Below, in pieces: positions 62,036 to 64,000 of a DNA stretch of 64,000 nucleotides. Position 1 is the first letter of the stretch, and every line of letters begins with the position of its first letter. Source of the stretch: Helichrysum umbraculigerum. Taxonomy: Eukaryota; Streptophyta; Magnoliopsida; Asterales; Asteraceae. The translations under genes and the position numbers were made by a program. The DNA lies in assembly GCA_949592205.1 (NCBI GenBank), contig CATIUR010000003.1:163669759-163733758 (forward strand), given 5' to 3'. The notes beneath the pieces were generated by a model. The model did no database searches. It worked only from the letters and a program-made list of their open reading frames with translations, and was not told the origin of the DNA.

Positions 62036-62243
62036 TTAAATATAATATAGAAATTTTAAATGCTATTATAATAATAAATTATAATTGATAAATAATAGTT
62101 TTAGTAATTATTAATTAAGGTTTTTAAGGAAAAAATAATATGATGATGTGGCAAGTTAGGAGGCTCTAAAGAAAAGGAAATGTTATGATGTACCATGTCT
62201 AAAAATCAAGGAAAAATCTTTGTTTTATATGTATATATAAGAT

Positions 62244-63115
62244 GGGTAGGGTTCAAATGAGAATAGGAATTTGTGTGAGAATGAGGGAACCAATGATATC
62301 AAGCCATGTGTACAAAGAGAATGTTCCATATGTACAAAACCCATTTACCCCCAACATCAATTATCTCACAAACGACAAATCGAAAAATTATGAAAATTGC
62401 ACCATTAAATTCGTCGTTTTCTCCTCTTCGATTTGCCGTCCCTCAAGACATACTTTCGAAAAGTTTTTTTTTTTTTCATTTTTTTGGTGGGTTTCACATT
62501 TACTAACACATGTGTTAAAGTGTTGCGTTTAGGGTTTGTGGTTTAGGGGTTAGGGTTTAGGGTTTAGGGTTTGAGGTTTGGGGTTTCTCCCCGAAACCCC
62601 AAACCTCAAACCCTAAACCCTAAACCCTAACCCCTAAACCACAAACCCTAAACCCTAAACGCTTTACAAAACGCTAAACCCTAAATCTTTCTAAACCCTA
62701 AACATTGAACCCCTTCTAAACCCTAAACCCTTATAAACCCTAAACCATAAACCCTACTAAACCCTAAACCTAACCCTAAACCCTAACCCTAAACCATAAC
62801 CTTAACCACAAATTAAATGTACAACTAATCACTAACACATGTGTTACTAATTTGTGAAACCCACTAAAAAATGAGAAAAAAAAAGTTGTCAAAAGTATGC
62901 CTTGAGGGACGGCAAATCGAAGAGGAGAAAACGCTGAATTTTATGGTGCAATTTTCATGATTTTTCGACTTACCGTTTGTGAGATATTTAATTTTTAAAA
63001 ATGTGGAGAAGAGAGAATAAAGTGTGGAGGAGAGAGAATAAAGTGACACATGGCAGAAATCTGTTGGTTCCCTCATTCTCACTCAAAATTGGTGTACTCA
63101 TTTGAACCTTACTCT
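62244..63115. mobile_element. Mutator-type foldback element with telomere-motif palindrome (copy 2)
   Basis: 872 bp between exact 9-bp duplications ATATAAGAT (62235-62243 and 63116-63124), same orientation and same ends as copy 1. The palindrome arms are 62525-62583 and 62597-62662; the left arm lacks one 7-bp unit. The spacer TTTCTCCCCGAAA is itself self-complementary. Highly similar to copy 1 overall, so both moved relatively recently. Confidence 0.88.
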
Positions 63116-63207
63116 ATATAAGATATAAGATAAGATAAGATAGAAGATAGATAGATAGATTTATGATATTTAATTAAAGATTATAGATGAAAAAAATTAA
63201 GATTAAT

Positions 63208-63935
63208 GAGTAGAGTTCAAATGACTACATCAATTTTGAGTGAGAATAGAGGAATCAATCTCAACCACTCATTTTCATCAAAATACACATTTTCCCCACA
63301 TTTTTGAAACTCAAATATCTCACAAACGGTAATTCGAAAAATCATGAAAATTGCACCATAAAATTCAGCGTTTTCTCCTATTCGATTTGCCGTCCCTCAA
63401 GGCATACTTTTGACAACTTTTTTTTCTTCTTTTTTTGGTGGGTTTTACAAATTAGTAACACATGTGTTAATGATTGGTTGTACATTTGATTTGTGGTTAG
63501 GGTTAGGGCTAGGGTTTAAGGTTTATGATTTAGGGTTAGGGTTTAGCAGGGTTCAGGGTTAGGGTTTAGCAGGGTTTATGGTTTAGTATGATTTAGTGTT
63601 TAGAGTTTTGTAAAGCGTTTAGGGTTAGAGTTAAGGGTTTAGGGTTGGGGGTTTGGGGTTTCCTTAACTCTAACCCCTAAACCTAAACCCTAAACGTAAC
63701 ACTTTAACACATGTGTTAGTAAATGTGAAACTCACCAAAAAAGATGAAAAAAACTCGTCGAAAGTATGCCTTCAGAGACAGTAAATCGAAGAGAATAAAA
63801 TGCTGAATTTAATGGTGCAATTTTCATAATTTTTTGATTTGTCGTTTGTGAGATAATTGATGTTGAGGGTAAATGAGTTTTGTACATTTGAAACATTCTC
63901 TTTGTACACAGGGCAAAGATAGAATTAAAATGAAA
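63208..63935. mobile_element. Third, inverted and decayed copy of the telomere-motif element
   Basis: Starts GAGTAGAGTTCAAATGACTA, matching the right end of copies 1 and 2, so it is in inverse orientation. The core 63495-63690 holds degenerate TTTAGGG-type repeats with only a partial palindrome, flanked by AACACATGTGTT on both sides (near 63460 and 63703). The expected opposite end is missing or damaged after GTACACAGGG near 63910. Confidence 0.7.
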
Positions 63936-64000
63936 AGTTTTTTTTTTTGTTATAACGTGTGAAGATGGGTGTGATATCGCTTAATCTTTTTGACATACAT
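63936..64000. other. Window edge
   Basis: Short AT-rich stretch with a T-run. Nothing recognised. Confidence 0.3.

Overview
This is plant nuclear DNA. It has intron-rich genes with GT-AG junctions, a villin, a cytosolic lysyl-tRNA synthetase, a plastid-type NFU scaffold, a P-class PPR protein and two divergent FAD2-type desaturases, plus a dense load of plant transposons and TTTAGGG-type repeats. The villin intron repeat family and the divergent FAD2 genes fit a eudicot and suggest Asteraceae. The family-level placement is inference.

Layout. 1-1.6 kb is an array built on the palindrome AACACATGTGTT. 3.7-11.9 kb (+) is a 22-exon villin (VLN4/5 class, about 955 aa), with an 11-nt micro-exon and a GC-AG intron. 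12.9-14.2 kb (+) is a 4-exon NFU gene (242 aa). 15.7-23.5 kb (-) is a 17-exon lysyl-tRNA synthetase (614 aa). 23.7-29.5 kb (-) has both ends of a Helitron and carries same-strand pieces of several genes. 29.8-31.9 kb holds nested MITEs and a Mutator-type foldback element with a telomere-motif palindrome. 33.1-35.7 kb (-) is an intronless PPR gene. 36-39.5 kb holds MITEs, a Helitron end and a tRNA-derived SINE.

39.8-48.8 kb contains two head-to-head FAD2-like genes (97.9% identical proteins) with similar promoters, separated by 6.65 kb that holds a 2.24-kb solo LTR. 49.8-59.7 kb is one decayed Copia retrotransposon (178-bp LTRs, ACACA target duplication) into which two other elements inserted and then collapsed to solo LTRs (GATAT and AAGAT duplications). 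60.6-62.0 kb is a tandemly duplicated Helitron-like element. 62.2-64 kb holds a second intact copy and a third, damaged, inverted copy of the telomere-motif foldback element.

The host genes have unrelated housekeeping roles (actin bundling, Fe-S assembly, translation, organelle RNA processing). Only the two desaturases form a functional unit, as a recent duplicate pair. The most unusual material is in the repeats: perfect telomere-motif palindromes whose arms match within each copy, LTR hairpins with compensatory stem changes, and a Helitron that appears to have captured gene fragments. Exon boundaries were read by eye from splice signals and frame. All CDS sums are multiples of three.
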